A DNA stretch of 57,014 nt from a virus: IMG/VR virus record IMGVR_UViG_3300025430_001249, positions 1 through 57,014 of that record. The stretch is one strand, 5' to 3'. Positions 16,103 through 24,909 of the stretch are shown piece after piece (position 1 is the first letter of the stretch; the number at the start of each line of letters is the position of its first letter). A program made the position numbers and the translations under genes. Under the pieces are notes generated by a model. It was not told the DNA's origin and searched no databases. It saw only the letters and a program-made list of their open reading frames with translations.

Positions 16103-17160
16103 TTATCTAATATCTTCACATCTATTACGGTATCATACTTACTCCAAACATTTTTATTCCAATTTTGCTGGTAATTATTATCAATTTCTCGAATATCAAT
16201 TTGTTGCAAGGTATCAGTTTCACAACCAACAATTATTGCTAGAGGAATAAATCCAAATGCCATCTGATCCGATCGTGTTATATCATACTTCTTATGAAGC
16301 CCGTGTGCTTTAAACCATTTATAAAATTTGATTTGATCTAAACCCATGATATTATCAACACGAAAATGCATATAAAATTCAGCTGCAAATCTTTTTTGGG
16401 GTCTAACAGCATTTCTATTTGCAACTTCTATATCATTGTCTACCCATGTACTCATCCAATGTTTACCAAGCGTATTATAGCCTAGATAAATGTATCCCCA
16501 TTTTAATTCAGATGTGAACAAAAAATAATCTTCGTGTTCAAGATTTTCGTGTAATCCAGTAGGTATGTAATCTACTAAACAACTACAAAGAACACTATCT
16601 AAATTGTCCCATCTCTTAAGTATAATTTCAAAATTATGTATCTGTTCGTTTAATCTCAGCATACGATTGTGTACGTCCATATTCTGAACTTCTCCAGGCC
16701 AACTATCAGGATTAGCTATAGTATGCGATAAAGTAGCTGTTGGATTATTTTTTCTATTCCACTCTGATCGAATAACAGCATTATGAAAATAGCCAAGTAA
16801 TAAAAGTTCTTCTAAACGATCGCCATATATTTCATATTCTTCGTGCAGATCATTTAACACTGTTGGATTTTCTCTAAGCCATTCAATATCGCGCAATTCA
16901 GTTAAAACTCTGTCATACTGCGAATTTATTCTCTCGATATTTTCTTTGAATTCGTTAAACTCATTTAAAATTTCCTGATTAGATGGTATCTTTCGATAAT
17001 TTTGAGTGATACTTAAATTATTTGAATAACTTTTAACAACTAACTCTAACCATCTATCAGCAACATCATGATTAAGGGGTCTAAAAAACATTCTACCTAT
17101 TTCGTTAGTTTGACTATTTTTGCAAGTTACTTGTATTAGCTTGTTATAATTTATAACCAT
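16099..17160 (-). CDS. Unknown partner of the radical SAM enzyme
   Basis: A 353-residue soluble, Asn- and Trp-rich protein with a helical, coiled-coil-like segment at about residues 60-200 and a mixed C-terminal part (LKWGYIYLGYNTLGKHW). No catalytic motif is recognised. Its stop codon overlaps the start of the radical SAM gene (ATGA), which usually marks partners in a complex or pathway. It may be the substrate-presenting or structural component; this is inference from coupling only. Confidence 0.55.
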   Translation of the reverse strand: MVINYNKLIQVTCKNSQTNEIGRMFFRPLNHDVADRWLELVVKSYSNNLSITQNYRKIPSNQEILNEFNEFKENIERINSQYDRVLTELRDIEWLRENPTVLNDLHEEYEIYGDRLEELLLLGYFHNAVIRSEWNRKNNPTATLSHTIANPDSWPGEVQNMDVHNRMLRLNEQIHNFEIILKRWDNLDSVLCSCLVDYIPTGLHENLEHEDYFLFTSELKWGYIYLGYNTLGKHWMSTWVDNDIEVANRNAVRPQKRFAAEFYMHFRVDNIMGLDQIKFYKWFKAHGLHKKYDITRSDQMAFGFIPLAIIVGCETDTLQQIDIREIDNNYQQNWNKNVWSKYDTVIDVKILDK

Positions 17161-17246
17161 TATTTTATCTCACATTAATTTTTAAAAAGTCTGTATCAGT
17201 TTGTACTTAATTACATTATGTTTTTCATATTAAATATACAATAAGA

Positions 17247-18479
17247 TTATTGCATCAATTTACTAGAATATTTTATCCCTCGCATAGTTTCTATTTTTTG
17301 CGTTACTTCAAATGTTTGAGGTAATAAATGAGACCAATCTTCGGCATTCATAAAATCTATAAGATTTCTAAATTTCTGTATAGCAATATTATCAGCATGG
17401 GTGTCTGCATATGCAAGTAACTTTTCTGTAATCCTATCCTTGTCAGATTTTGATAGTACCTTGGTACAATAATATTGGGGCCAATGTAAAATACCAGGAT
17501 GGAACACACCACTATGATGCTTATGACTTATCTTTTTATAGTTCTGTGATATTAGCCAATCAGCAAACTCTGGCAACCACTCAATGTTTAATGCCTGTAC
17601 AGTGCAAAGTATTTTTGGATCAATATTGCTAGGCGTATTGTCGTACCGTTGTAGATTTTTTTCTATAGTTTTCCAGTCAGCTGGATGTCGTATGAATGAG
17701 TTTATATCGTTGTATCCGTCTATACTGATCATAATTTCCACAAGTTTAAAATGAGACCATAATTCAATCATTTCTTCAGATAAAATTGTACCATTTGTGT
17801 GGTAACGTATTTCAATGTTTTTACTGTAACCGCGTGCAACCAATTGTTGTATTAAGGTCATATGTTCTTTAATTAACAGCGGCTCACCGCCGCCAAATAT
17901 TATATGACGTATATTACCACATGATTCGTAAAAACTTTCCCAAAATTCAGTATTTTTATACCAATCAAAGTCATCTATTGCAATATCAGCTTTAACTTTC
18001 CAATCATACTTAGCATCAGTTGTTAATTCGTTTGCCATAACCTTAGCATGATTAAGCCACTTGCTGCTATCTTGAGGTCGGCACATGATACATTGCAAAT
18101 TACAAGTATTTCCTAATCTAAAATCAACTGTTATAATATCAGTGTCAATGCTACCATCTGATTTTGTATTAGAAACAAGTTGATCTAGATATTCTTCTCC
18201 TAGTTTACGCTTCCAAAGATTGTTTTCATTTTCTCTGTGACTGCGTATACCAGCATCTTCTTCCTTATAACAATTTGTACAAGCTCGAAATTTTTTACCG
18301 TCAATCATAGATAGTCTAGCATTGCGAAAATGCTCACTATTCCATATCTCATCCCAACTCATCCTGTTTAAATTCAACTGTCTGCTATTATGAGCAACAC
18401 AGCATAGCAATGCTGAACCATCAGTGTAAGTAGCAGCATGTATCCACGGGAGAATACAAAAAGGAGAGTCAGACTTCAT
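17247..18479 (-). CDS. Twitch/SPASM-type radical SAM enzyme, copy 1
   Basis: A 410-residue radical SAM protein with an unusual N-terminal Cys-rich auxiliary domain (SDSPFCILPW, CC at 26-27, ACTNCY at 67-70) before the core. The core motif is NTCNLQCIMC (Cys126, Cys130, Cys133), followed by IIFGGGEPLL. Proteins of this layout are called twitch-domain radical SAM proteins and occur in phage and bacterial surface-modification loci; products are not established. The start at 18479 is preferred over longer in-frame starts because of GGAG 9 bases upstream and alignment with its paralogue. It overlaps the next paralogue by 11 bases. Confidence 0.85.
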   Translation of the reverse strand: MKSDSPFCILPWIHAATYTDGSALLCCVAHNSRQLNLNRMSWDEIWNSEHFRNARLSMIDGKKFRACTNCYKEEDAGIRSHRENENNLWKRKLGEEYLDQLVSNTKSDGSIDTDIITVDFRLGNTCNLQCIMCRPQDSSKWLNHAKVMANELTTDAKYDWKVKADIAIDDFDWYKNTEFWESFYESCGNIRHIIFGGGEPLLIKEHMTLIQQLVARGYSKNIEIRYHTNGTILSEEMIELWSHFKLVEIMISIDGYNDINSFIRHPADWKTIEKNLQRYDNTPSNIDPKILCTVQALNIEWLPEFADWLISQNYKKISHKHHSGVFHPGILHWPQYYCTKVLSKSDKDRITEKLLAYADTHADNIAIQKFRNLIDFMNAEDWSHLLPQTFEVTQKIETMRGIKYSSKLMQ

Positions 18480-19800
18480 CTTTAATTGCTCCATATATTG
18501 CTGGACATACATCTTTAAATGATTGCGATCGTTTTTCATCTTGAGTAATAGTCATGGTATAAAACACTTTTAGTAGTCTATCGTAATCATTATGCCTAGG
18601 AGATTCCATTAAGTTAATTATGCTATCAACACTGTTTTTTATCAACCAATTTTCATTGTATCTATTACTGCTAGCCTTGTATTGGCGCAGCAATTGTGCA
18701 GATTCAACTCTCAACGAATTTGGTAATATAGTTACGTCTAAATGATGCGGGTGTCGATTTATTAAAAAATCAAGTCCAACATCTCGATTATATTTTTGCG
18801 AAACCATATCAACATAATAAAGCATATTAACGCAATCCAATGCATTATAAACTTGTACAACTGGTGTAACATTTGCTATCACGTGTGGTAATTCTACTAA
18901 TCTTTCAAAATTTTTGCTAACTCTGTCCCACTTACTTGGAAATCGTATATAGTCATTCATAGGACCAAAACCATCTAAGCTAGCATTTATCTTAACTGTT
19001 TTGAATTGTGATATAAGATTGATAAATTTATCTGTAACATTGGTACAATTGATATTGAAAAATAATTCAATAGTATCTTGCATATTAGCTGCTATACATT
19101 CCTGCATAAATCGATAGTTGTTTTCGATTAAAGTTGGTTCACCACCGGTCATATAAACTTTTTTTAGCGACGGTATTAATCCTATTAGTTCATCCCACAG
19201 GAAATTACTTTCAAACCAAGTTTGATCTTTTCGAAGATGTTCTGGACTTTTGCCATACATCCCTGTCCATATATCTTTGTAAGATTGATTACCTTCATCC
19301 CAAAGATCAAAATGTTCTTTAGCTATTTGACTGCTATTAAACGGACTGCACATACGGCATTTGAGATTACAAAGATTGCCTAAACGTAAGTCTAAATAAA
19401 TTATATCTAACTTACTATTATAGTCGCTATGTATCAAGTTTGAAACAATATTAGTAAATTCTTCTTTTCCAACACGCTGTATCCATTCGTTGGTCATCAT
19501 TTTACGATTGCTAGACTTACCTATACTTTCTTGATGATAACAATTCTTACATGCTGATATTGTATCGCCATTTACCATAGCTTTACGAACTTGCTTGAGG
19601 TTTTCGCTGGTCCATGCTTCTGATATTGAATTCTTGCCAGCTAGATAACGCTTTTTGTCAGAATCAACTAAAGCAGCATCTGATCCACTAGCAATACAAC
19701 AAAATCTAATTGTACTGCTGGTATCTACCATCATGCTAACAAATGGTACTGCACAAAATGATCGGTTGTTAATTATATTGTCTAGGTCAACCTCATCCAT
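18469..19800 (-). CDS. Twitch/SPASM-type radical SAM enzyme, copy 2
   Basis: A 443-residue paralogue of the neighbouring gene with the same order: N-terminal Cys domain (SFCAVPF, FCC at 33-35, ACKNCY at 83-88), core cluster motif NLCNLKCRMC (Cys144, Cys148, Cys151) and VYMTGGEPTL. The two proteins share the pattern FCxxPxx...CC...CxxCY...W, so they arose by duplication and may modify related positions of one substrate. A third, broken copy of the N-terminal part lies at 20687-20803. Start ATG is clear; the ribosome binding site is weak. Confidence 0.86.
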   Translation of the reverse strand: MDEVDLDNIINNRSFCAVPFVSMMVDTSSTIRFCCIASGSDAALVDSDKKRYLAGKNSISEAWTSENLKQVRKAMVNGDTISACKNCYHQESIGKSSNRKMMTNEWIQRVGKEEFTNIVSNLIHSDYNSKLDIIYLDLRLGNLCNLKCRMCSPFNSSQIAKEHFDLWDEGNQSYKDIWTGMYGKSPEHLRKDQTWFESNFLWDELIGLIPSLKKVYMTGGEPTLIENNYRFMQECIAANMQDTIELFFNINCTNVTDKFINLISQFKTVKINASLDGFGPMNDYIRFPSKWDRVSKNFERLVELPHVIANVTPVVQVYNALDCVNMLYYVDMVSQKYNRDVGLDFLINRHPHHLDVTILPNSLRVESAQLLRQYKASSNRYNENWLIKNSVDSIINLMESPRHNDYDRLLKVFYTMTITQDEKRSQSFKDVCPAIYGAIKDEV

Positions 19801-19867
19801 AATAACTGCCTTATCTAAAAATTCTAGTTAAGTATAGTTTCTATGGACGTAAATTCATATAAAATAG

Positions 19868-20683
19868 CTAATAATATAACATAGGCTGTTCAATATAATC
19901 ATTATAATTGATATTATATTTAGTTGACAAATGTAATCGTTCATCTAGAGATAATGATAACCAGGGACTCCGTGGTGTTTTACAATTATCAGGTGGTTTA
20001 GGCCACATTAACCCAGGACGGTCTGCGCTAAGTATTTCTCCTATATTTAAATTCAAATCCATTGTATACGGTGTACAAATAAACTGATTTATTACAGAGT
20101 CTCCTGAAACATTTAAATTATGTAATTTAGCGTATGTTACCAATATTTCGCTTGTCCAAGTATTTGACGATTTTCGCAAAGTGTCTGGTGGATACAAACA
20201 TCTACGACATATGATATCAAACGTTGTGGAATCTGCCATACAAGATAGGTCGCAAAGATGGTACTCTTCGTCATTATATAAATCGTACCATGAGGCATAA
20301 TGTGTCGCCGGCGATAATGTAAAAACATCTCTAGTTTGAAAAGGAATAGTATCTGTTCGTTGATCAAAAACGGCATCATATGTTACAAACCGTTCTCTGA
20401 TGTTTTTTGCAGGCAAGAGAGAATAACTTAGATAATTGGCTCCTACACCAGTATTATAAAATCTAACATTTTTTGGATTACTAACAAATGCTACCAATTG
20501 TTTACCATAAAAATCGTTTTTTATGGTATTTTCTTCAATACTTGGCGGGTCCCAAGTTGCGAAATACCAATCTATCTCATCGGCTAGTTGCTCATAAACT
20601 TTAAAAATAAACTGTTTTGTATAATTCCACGTACTAACATGCCCTTTTATAAAAACAGCAATGTGATTATATTTTTTTGTCAT
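19868..20683 (-). CDS. Unknown protein, possibly glycosyltransferase-like
   Basis: A 271-residue soluble protein. It starts with a strand (HIAVFIKGHVSTW), contains DWYFATWDPP and YDAVFDQRTDT, a layout that recalls glycan-modifying GT-A-like proteins in which an RxD replaces DxD, but the similarity is weak. Several His/Cys in the centre (YHLCDLSCM, CRRCLYPP) could bind metal. It lies within the minus-strand island between radical SAM and acetyltransferase genes. Family not recognised with certainty. Confidence 0.5.
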   Translation of the reverse strand: MTKKYNHIAVFIKGHVSTWNYTKQFIFKVYEQLADEIDWYFATWDPPSIEENTIKNDFYGKQLVAFVSNPKNVRFYNTGVGANYLSYSLLPAKNIRERFVTYDAVFDQRTDTIPFQTRDVFTLSPATHYASWYDLYNDEEYHLCDLSCMADSTTFDIICRRCLYPPDTLRKSSNTWTSEILVTYAKLHNLNVSGDSVINQFICTPYTMDLNLNIGEILSADRPGLMWPKPPDNCKTPRSPWLSLSLDERLHLSTKYNINYNDYIEQPMLYY

Positions 20684-20686
20684 AAT

Positions 20687-20803
20687 TTACCAACTACTAC
20701 CGTAGTTACTATAGAATTTTGCCGCCTGCATATAACGTTTTTTGTTAGAATCAAATAACACAATATCTAGATCATTAGCAATGCAACAATATCTACAAAT
20801 CAT
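20687..20803 (-). pseudogene. Remnant of a third twitch radical SAM gene
   Basis: A 38-codon frame starts with ATGA coupling to the acetyltransferase gene and ends 3 bases before the next ATG. Its residues CRYCCIAN and FDSNKKRYMQAAKF align with FCCIAS and VDSDKKRYLAGK of the 443-residue radical SAM protein (residues about 33-57), and the DNA is also alike across the DSNKKRY codons. Everything else, including the cluster-binding core, is missing. It looks like what is left after deletion of a duplicated gene; translation of the stub is possible but probably without function. Confidence 0.6.
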
Positions 20804-21408
20804 GTATCTGGCCACATTATTTTATAATCTAGGTCAAGTTGTTGATATATTACCCATTGTGGTACATTTTTTATCAAAATTTTATTTGGCAACATTGTAA
20901 AATTCTTATAAAAATCTGGGCGAGAATGTCCAACGCCTTTTTCTGCTTTTGAGTTGTACTTACCGGATCTAGTTATAATTTGCATCAATTTAAAATTATA
21001 ATCATTAAATGTTAATGCAAATACTTTTGCATTGTGTTCAATTGCCCATTGTTGTTGGGTCTTTAACAAATAGTTAGCCTGAAGATATTTTGCTCTATAC
21101 GTTGGAAGAACCCAAGCTCGAACACCGCCAATAACTATATCTCTATTAACTTCAAATTTGTAACAACCACTTACAGCAACCAATTTATTATCATCATATA
21201 AACATGAAAACATGCCATTTGTTGAAACGAATCTATCCGTGCGTAATAATATGTACATTAAAGATGCTGTATTATTTTCCCAATTTGAGACGGCCATATT
21301 TTCAGCAGCATTTTTAATGCTCTCAACTTCTGCTAATTTACAAAATTCAAAAATATCACATAGAATTGAAGATTCTATGTGATCAGAACTAAAACAAACT
21401 ACCTCCAT
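20800..21408 (-). CDS. GNAT-like acetyltransferase
   Basis: A 202-residue protein with the GNAT pattern in its second half: a strand LVAVSGCYKF, then VRAWVLPTYRAKYL (pyrophosphate-binding turn region) followed by a helix LLKTQQQWAIEHN, a strand AKVFALTFN and a helix. The classical Q/RxxGxG/A loop is degenerate (YRAKYL), so acetyl-CoA binding is probable but not certain. It overlaps the upstream oxygenase gene by 10 bases. An N-acyl transfer to an amino sugar or lysine would fit the island. Confidence 0.6.
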   Translation of the reverse strand: MEVVCFSSDHIESSILCDIFEFCKLAEVESIKNAAENMAVSNWENNTASLMYILLRTDRFVSTNGMFSCLYDDNKLVAVSGCYKFEVNRDIVIGGVRAWVLPTYRAKYLQANYLLKTQQQWAIEHNAKVFALTFNDYNFKLMQIITRSGKYNSKAEKGVGHSRPDFYKNFTMLPNKILIKNVPQWVIYQQLDLDYKIMWPDT

Positions 21409-22040
21409 TTGCTACTAAAATCGTCTTTATATAGCGCAAATTCTGAATATTTTTTCATTGAATTACTAATTAGGTCCGTCAGTTGATTATAATTTGGAAT
21501 ACCGTATATACCTAATATAATCTTTTCTGTCGTTGTTGGCATATTTGATCCATGCTTTATCGCCGTTGAATTCATAATCCACCAGTTACTGGTGGTAGGA
21601 TAAATTGGAAATATTTTAATATTGTCATTTTGAAAATAAAATGTAGTATCAAGGTCTTCATTAACAACCCAATATCGCATGGCAGATGGGTAAGATGTGT
21701 ATAGTCCAGTCACAAAATCTATATGAGGATCTACAGTTTTAATTTGTTTGAAAAAATAAATACGTATCAACTTTTCGTAAGGAAGTTCTCTAAACAATGA
21801 TACAGAGGTTGGGTATAATTCTTTAAACACTTCATCCCATTTTCCGTTGCTGAAAGCAAGCCATTGATCCCAATAGTTTATATTAGATGTTATTTTTCCT
21901 TGAATTCCGTTTGAATAATTGTTTTTTGTAACCTCTGGTAAAGTCGTTGCGTATGTTGTAAAGTTGTTTGTAAAGTTTAGAAGTTCTAAATTTGGTATAT
22001 CAAGCGGGAGATAATAAATGTTGTCTATATCATATTGCAT
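21399..22040 (-). CDS. 2OG-Fe(II) oxygenase-like protein
   Basis: A 213-residue protein with an HxD pair in VDPHIDFVTG and a distal His in STAIKHGSNMP, followed by a hydrophobic strand (KIILGIYGIP), matching the jelly-roll 2OG oxygenase layout. The Arg/Lys that grips 2-oxoglutarate is less clear than in the neighbours (TTTEK). Start 22040 (ATG) is preferred to TTG 22052. It overlaps the oxygenase gene upstream by 16 bases. Three such genes in a row (21.4-23.0 kb) suggest iterative hydroxylation. Confidence 0.65.
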   Translation of the reverse strand: MQYDIDNIYYLPLDIPNLELLNFTNNFTTYATTLPEVTKNNYSNGIQGKITSNINYWDQWLAFSNGKWDEVFKELYPTSVSLFRELPYEKLIRIYFFKQIKTVDPHIDFVTGLYTSYPSAMRYWVVNEDLDTTFYFQNDNIKIFPIYPTTSNWWIMNSTAIKHGSNMPTTTEKIILGIYGIPNYNQLTDLISNSMKKYSEFALYKDDFSSKWR

Positions 22041-22531
22041 GTTTTGAACCAATTGTATAAAAAATTATAATCATATTTTTTTATAAAAAATCCTATACTC
22101 AAAATATATCTAGTATTTGAAGATGACTTATTTTGAACACCATGTTTTTGTTCAACATTAATTAAAAACGGTACTAAATGATTTCCGTTATAATTAGGTT
22201 GAACAATGTTACCATCAACATCTATCATTTCAAAGATATGGTCGTCATCTGGTAAACTAATTAATGTGTTGATAGCGCAAAATCTAATAGCATCAATGTG
22301 CGTTTTATAAACTGTGTTTGGGGAGTTTTTTAGAATTTGAAATATAATTTCTTTTGGCTCGCTTTCAGGCAGCGGAATAATACTTTTTACGTAATCTTTT
22401 AATTCATTAGTTGGAAGTATATATCTAGCATCGTATGGAGATGTTTTAAATTCAGTGCTATCAAGATTTTGGATCTCAGCAAATTGATACAAATCTAATT
22501 TAGTTTTCATTTTTTTGAATAAATTATCCAT
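22025..22531 (-). CDS. 2OG-Fe(II) oxygenase-like protein
   Basis: A 168-residue minimal jelly-roll protein: YKTHIDAIRFCAIN gives the HxD motif, NVEQKHGVQN the distal His, and TRYILSIGF the Arg expected to bind 2-oxoglutarate. The spacing fits phage 2OG-Fe(II) oxygenases that hydroxylate proteins or nucleobases. No signal peptide. It overlaps the upstream oxygenase gene by 8 bases. Which substrate each of the tandem enzymes uses cannot be seen. Confidence 0.72.
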   Translation of the reverse strand: MDNLFKKMKTKLDLYQFAEIQNLDSTEFKTSPYDARYILPTNELKDYVKSIIPLPESEPKEIIFQILKNSPNTVYKTHIDAIRFCAINTLISLPDDDHIFEMIDVDGNIVQPNYNGNHLVPFLINVEQKHGVQNKSSSNTRYILSIGFFIKKYDYNFLYNWFKTCNMI

Positions 22532-23033
22532 AGATAAATTCTCCTATCTCAAATAGGCTTACTAATCTATCATACGAATGATATTGCATGTCATCATGCC
22601 TCTTATGCCATCCCATAGTAACAATATAACGATTTTTAGTTGTCTCTAAATTTACAACTCTATGCAACACTTGACCATTAAGAATAATTGCTTTACCTCG
22701 ACTATAATCAAACCTTTTAATACCAGATTCATCAGAAATTTCTAAGTAAATGTTAGTATTATCTGGAGATATTTGGCAGATCACAACCGTTTGTCGGTCT
22801 ACATCTTTATGCCACATATAATCTTCTAATGGATAATGTTTATGAAATGTAGCTATATCAAACGGAATCTTAAATTGTGCTAATAAATCATCTCGTAGTT
22901 CTGTAGGAACATAACGGCTGTGAAAATACCGTGTTCTTTCATTTTTTGGCCATTTGTCATCAGAAAGTGATTCTGCAAAATGATACCATTTTTCTGCGTC
23001 AATTTTGAGAGGTATATCTGTTACATATGTCAA
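22524..23033 (-). CDS. 2OG-Fe(II) oxygenase-like protein
   Basis: A 169-residue protein with DYMWHKDVDRQTVVICQI (HxD), NGQVLHRVVN (distal His) and KNRYIVTMGW (Arg), the full 2OG-Fe(II) facial triad and co-substrate residue. It begins 2 bases after the stop of the desaturase gene, indicating one operon with lipid-modifying enzymes. Hydroxylation of a peptide, sugar or fatty-acyl substrate is possible; the family alone does not decide. Confidence 0.75.
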   Translation of the reverse strand: MTYVTDIPLKIDAEKWYHFAESLSDDKWPKNERTRYFHSRYVPTELRDDLLAQFKIPFDIATFHKHYPLEDYMWHKDVDRQTVVICQISPDNTNIYLEISDESGIKRFDYSRGKAIILNGQVLHRVVNLETTKNRYIVTMGWHKRHDDMQYHSYDRLVSLFEIGEFIYG

Positions 23034-23035
23034 TT

Positions 23036-23776
23036 CTACACCTTTATCATCCGTATTATTTGGGCACTAATATCTAATTCCCACCATTTATTGCGTAAAT
23101 TCCACAGGTTTGGTTTTGCATGGTGGTTATTATGCCACCCTTCTCCCCACAATATCAAACTTATAAACCAGTTATTTGTAGATTTATCGTTTGTCTCAAA
23201 TGTTCTATATCCATACATATGCGTAAAAAATGTAAATAAATTTAATACCCACCCTGTTAATGCAACGGGTATTATCCATAAGAACATTAATGTTCTCATA
23301 TCTATTGCACCGATTATAACTACAAACAAAAACAATATAAGATTATAATAATCATCAATGTACCTGTGATACCTATTAGTTAACAATTCTTTGATAGAAA
23401 ATAAATTGATGTTTGTATAATTCAACAGGTGCGGTGCAAATATTCTAATACTGGGGGCATGCGGATCGTTTATACTATCTGCGTTCTTATGATGCTGTCT
23501 ATGCACTGCAACCCAACCAATAGGACTTCCCCTACCAGCTAATACACCTAAAATAGTACCAACCCAACGAATGATAAAATTTGTTTTGAAACTTCTGTGA
23601 CTATAATATCGATGATAAAAAATTGAAATACCAACACAACTCAAGAGGAAATATCCAACTGCTATTTCAAGTATAGCCTGCATATCAAGTTTAAAAACAA
23701 TTAAACCTGCTATAGCAGCCAATGTAGTAGAAACCTGCACAATCGACAGTGATATAGGAGAACTATTAAGTATCAT
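23036..23776 (-). CDS. Fatty acid (acyl-CoA delta-9 type) desaturase, copy 1
   Basis: A 246-residue integral membrane diiron enzyme with the three His boxes of the acyl-CoA/acyl-lipid desaturase family: HRYYSH (55-60), HRQHH (92-96) and HNNHH near residue 217. Four hydrophobic spans surround them. It should introduce a cis double bond into a fatty acyl chain in the host inner membrane, using O2 and host electron carriers. Length is short compared with bacterial DesA-type enzymes (~300-400). AGGA precedes the ATG and TATAAATA lies 66 bases upstream. Confidence 0.88.
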   Translation of the reverse strand: MILNSSPISLSIVQVSTTLAAIAGLIVFKLDMQAILEIAVGYFLLSCVGISIFYHRYYSHRSFKTNFIIRWVGTILGVLAGRGSPIGWVAVHRQHHKNADSINDPHAPSIRIFAPHLLNYTNINLFSIKELLTNRYHRYIDDYYNLILFLFVVIIGAIDMRTLMFLWIIPVALTGWVLNLFTFFTHMYGYRTFETNDKSTNNWFISLILWGEGWHNNHHAKPNLWNLRNKWWELDISAQIIRMIKV

Positions 23777-23841
23777 ACATTTTTCCTAATACGGTTAAAT
23801 CAAATTTATAATTTATACTAACGATAAACTGTTGTTTTGTC

Positions 23842-23849
23842 TATTTATA
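23842..23849 (-). promoter_or_regulatory. T4-type late promoter element TATAAATA
   Basis: An exact TATAAATA on the minus strand, 66 bases before the first desaturase gene, in the otherwise empty 23777-24021 gap. It could drive the rest of the minus-strand island. Confidence 0.45.
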
Positions 23850-24021
23850 TGCTTGCACTGCATCTATTACCGTATATTACACCATTGAATAACCATTACT
23901 ACCACTTAGTTAGATTAATTGATCTCATACAATATGAATTATTGTACAAATATTATCAGATAATCAAATATAAAATAAATTTTTGATGCAATATATAATA
24001 TTTTAATAATTAATAAGAAAG

Positions 24022-24774
24022 TTATCTATTCATTAATATATTTCTAATAATAAATGCTCCCCAATCAAATTCCCACCATTTTTTACCAAATTGGTAATCT
24101 GTTGGATTAGCATGATGGTTATTATGCCACCCTTCACCAAAGGTAAGATATGCTGTAACCCAAAGATTTCTACTGTGATCTGTAGTAATATTAGATACAT
24201 AACCAAATTTATGGTTGAGATAGTTAGAAATAGTGCTGGCCCAAATAGCTAAAGTCATAGGAACTATGACACAATAAGCTCCTATATTAACATCAATAAG
24301 TAGTGCAATACTAAACCAAATTAGTAATAATAAGAAATAATAATTATGCAAAAACAAATGCATTTTATCAGATAATATATCTCGAACACGCCTAGGATTG
24401 ATCTTATACTCATAATTAGCTACCAGTATCTTTAGTCCAGATAAGTGAGGTGTATGAGGATCACCAACCTTGTCGCTAAATCTATGATGGCTTCTATGTA
24501 CAGCAGCCCACCCTAATGGACTTCCAGTTCCAGCTAAACATCCAACCCAAAATAACGGAAACTTTAACCAAGTCCGCTTTAATTTAAATGATCTGTGTGT
24601 TAAATATCTATGATACCCAATGCTAATGCCAAAACAAGCTATTAGCATATAAACAAAAAGACTTAACATAGCTAGGTTAAAAGAAAAATCAAATAGTAAT
24701 ATTAAAATTGTTGCACAAGACATAACCAATTGAATGTAAGGCAAATACGCAGTGTTTGATCTAAAAATATTCAT
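24022..24774 (-). CDS. Fatty acid desaturase, copy 2
   Basis: A 250-residue paralogue of the 23.0-kb desaturase, with HRYLTH (55-60), HRSHH (93-97) and HNNHH near the C-terminus and the shared phrases GxGSPxGWxAVHR and GEGWHNNHHA. The two proteins align end to end but differ in the central loop, so they may act at different positions or on different lipids. It has its own late promoter (TATAAATA) and an AGGG site, separate from copy 1. Confidence 0.88.
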   Translation of the reverse strand: MNIFRSNTAYLPYIQLVMSCATILILLFDFSFNLAMLSLFVYMLIACFGISIGYHRYLTHRSFKLKRTWLKFPLFWVGCLAGTGSPLGWAAVHRSHHRFSDKVGDPHTPHLSGLKILVANYEYKINPRRVRDILSDKMHLFLHNYYFLLLLIWFSIALLIDVNIGAYCVIVPMTLAIWASTISNYLNHKFGYVSNITTDHSRNLWVTAYLTFGEGWHNNHHANPTDYQFGKKWWEFDWGAFIIRNILMNR

Positions 24775-24790
24775 AAATAATCCCTTATGA

Positions 24791-24798
24791 TATTTATA
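24791..24798 (-). promoter_or_regulatory. T4-type late promoter element TATAAATA
   Basis: An exact TATAAATA on the minus strand, 16 bases before the second desaturase gene, leaving a short leader that contains AGGG. Confidence 0.6.
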
Positions 24799-24909
24799 AT
24801 AGATACAAGTATATCTACAGAATATATTATTTGAGAAAGTAATTGCATAAAATATCTAGAATGGTAGAATACCTCGTTTTATGCATATATAGCGAAACAC
24901 CGTAGTCTA

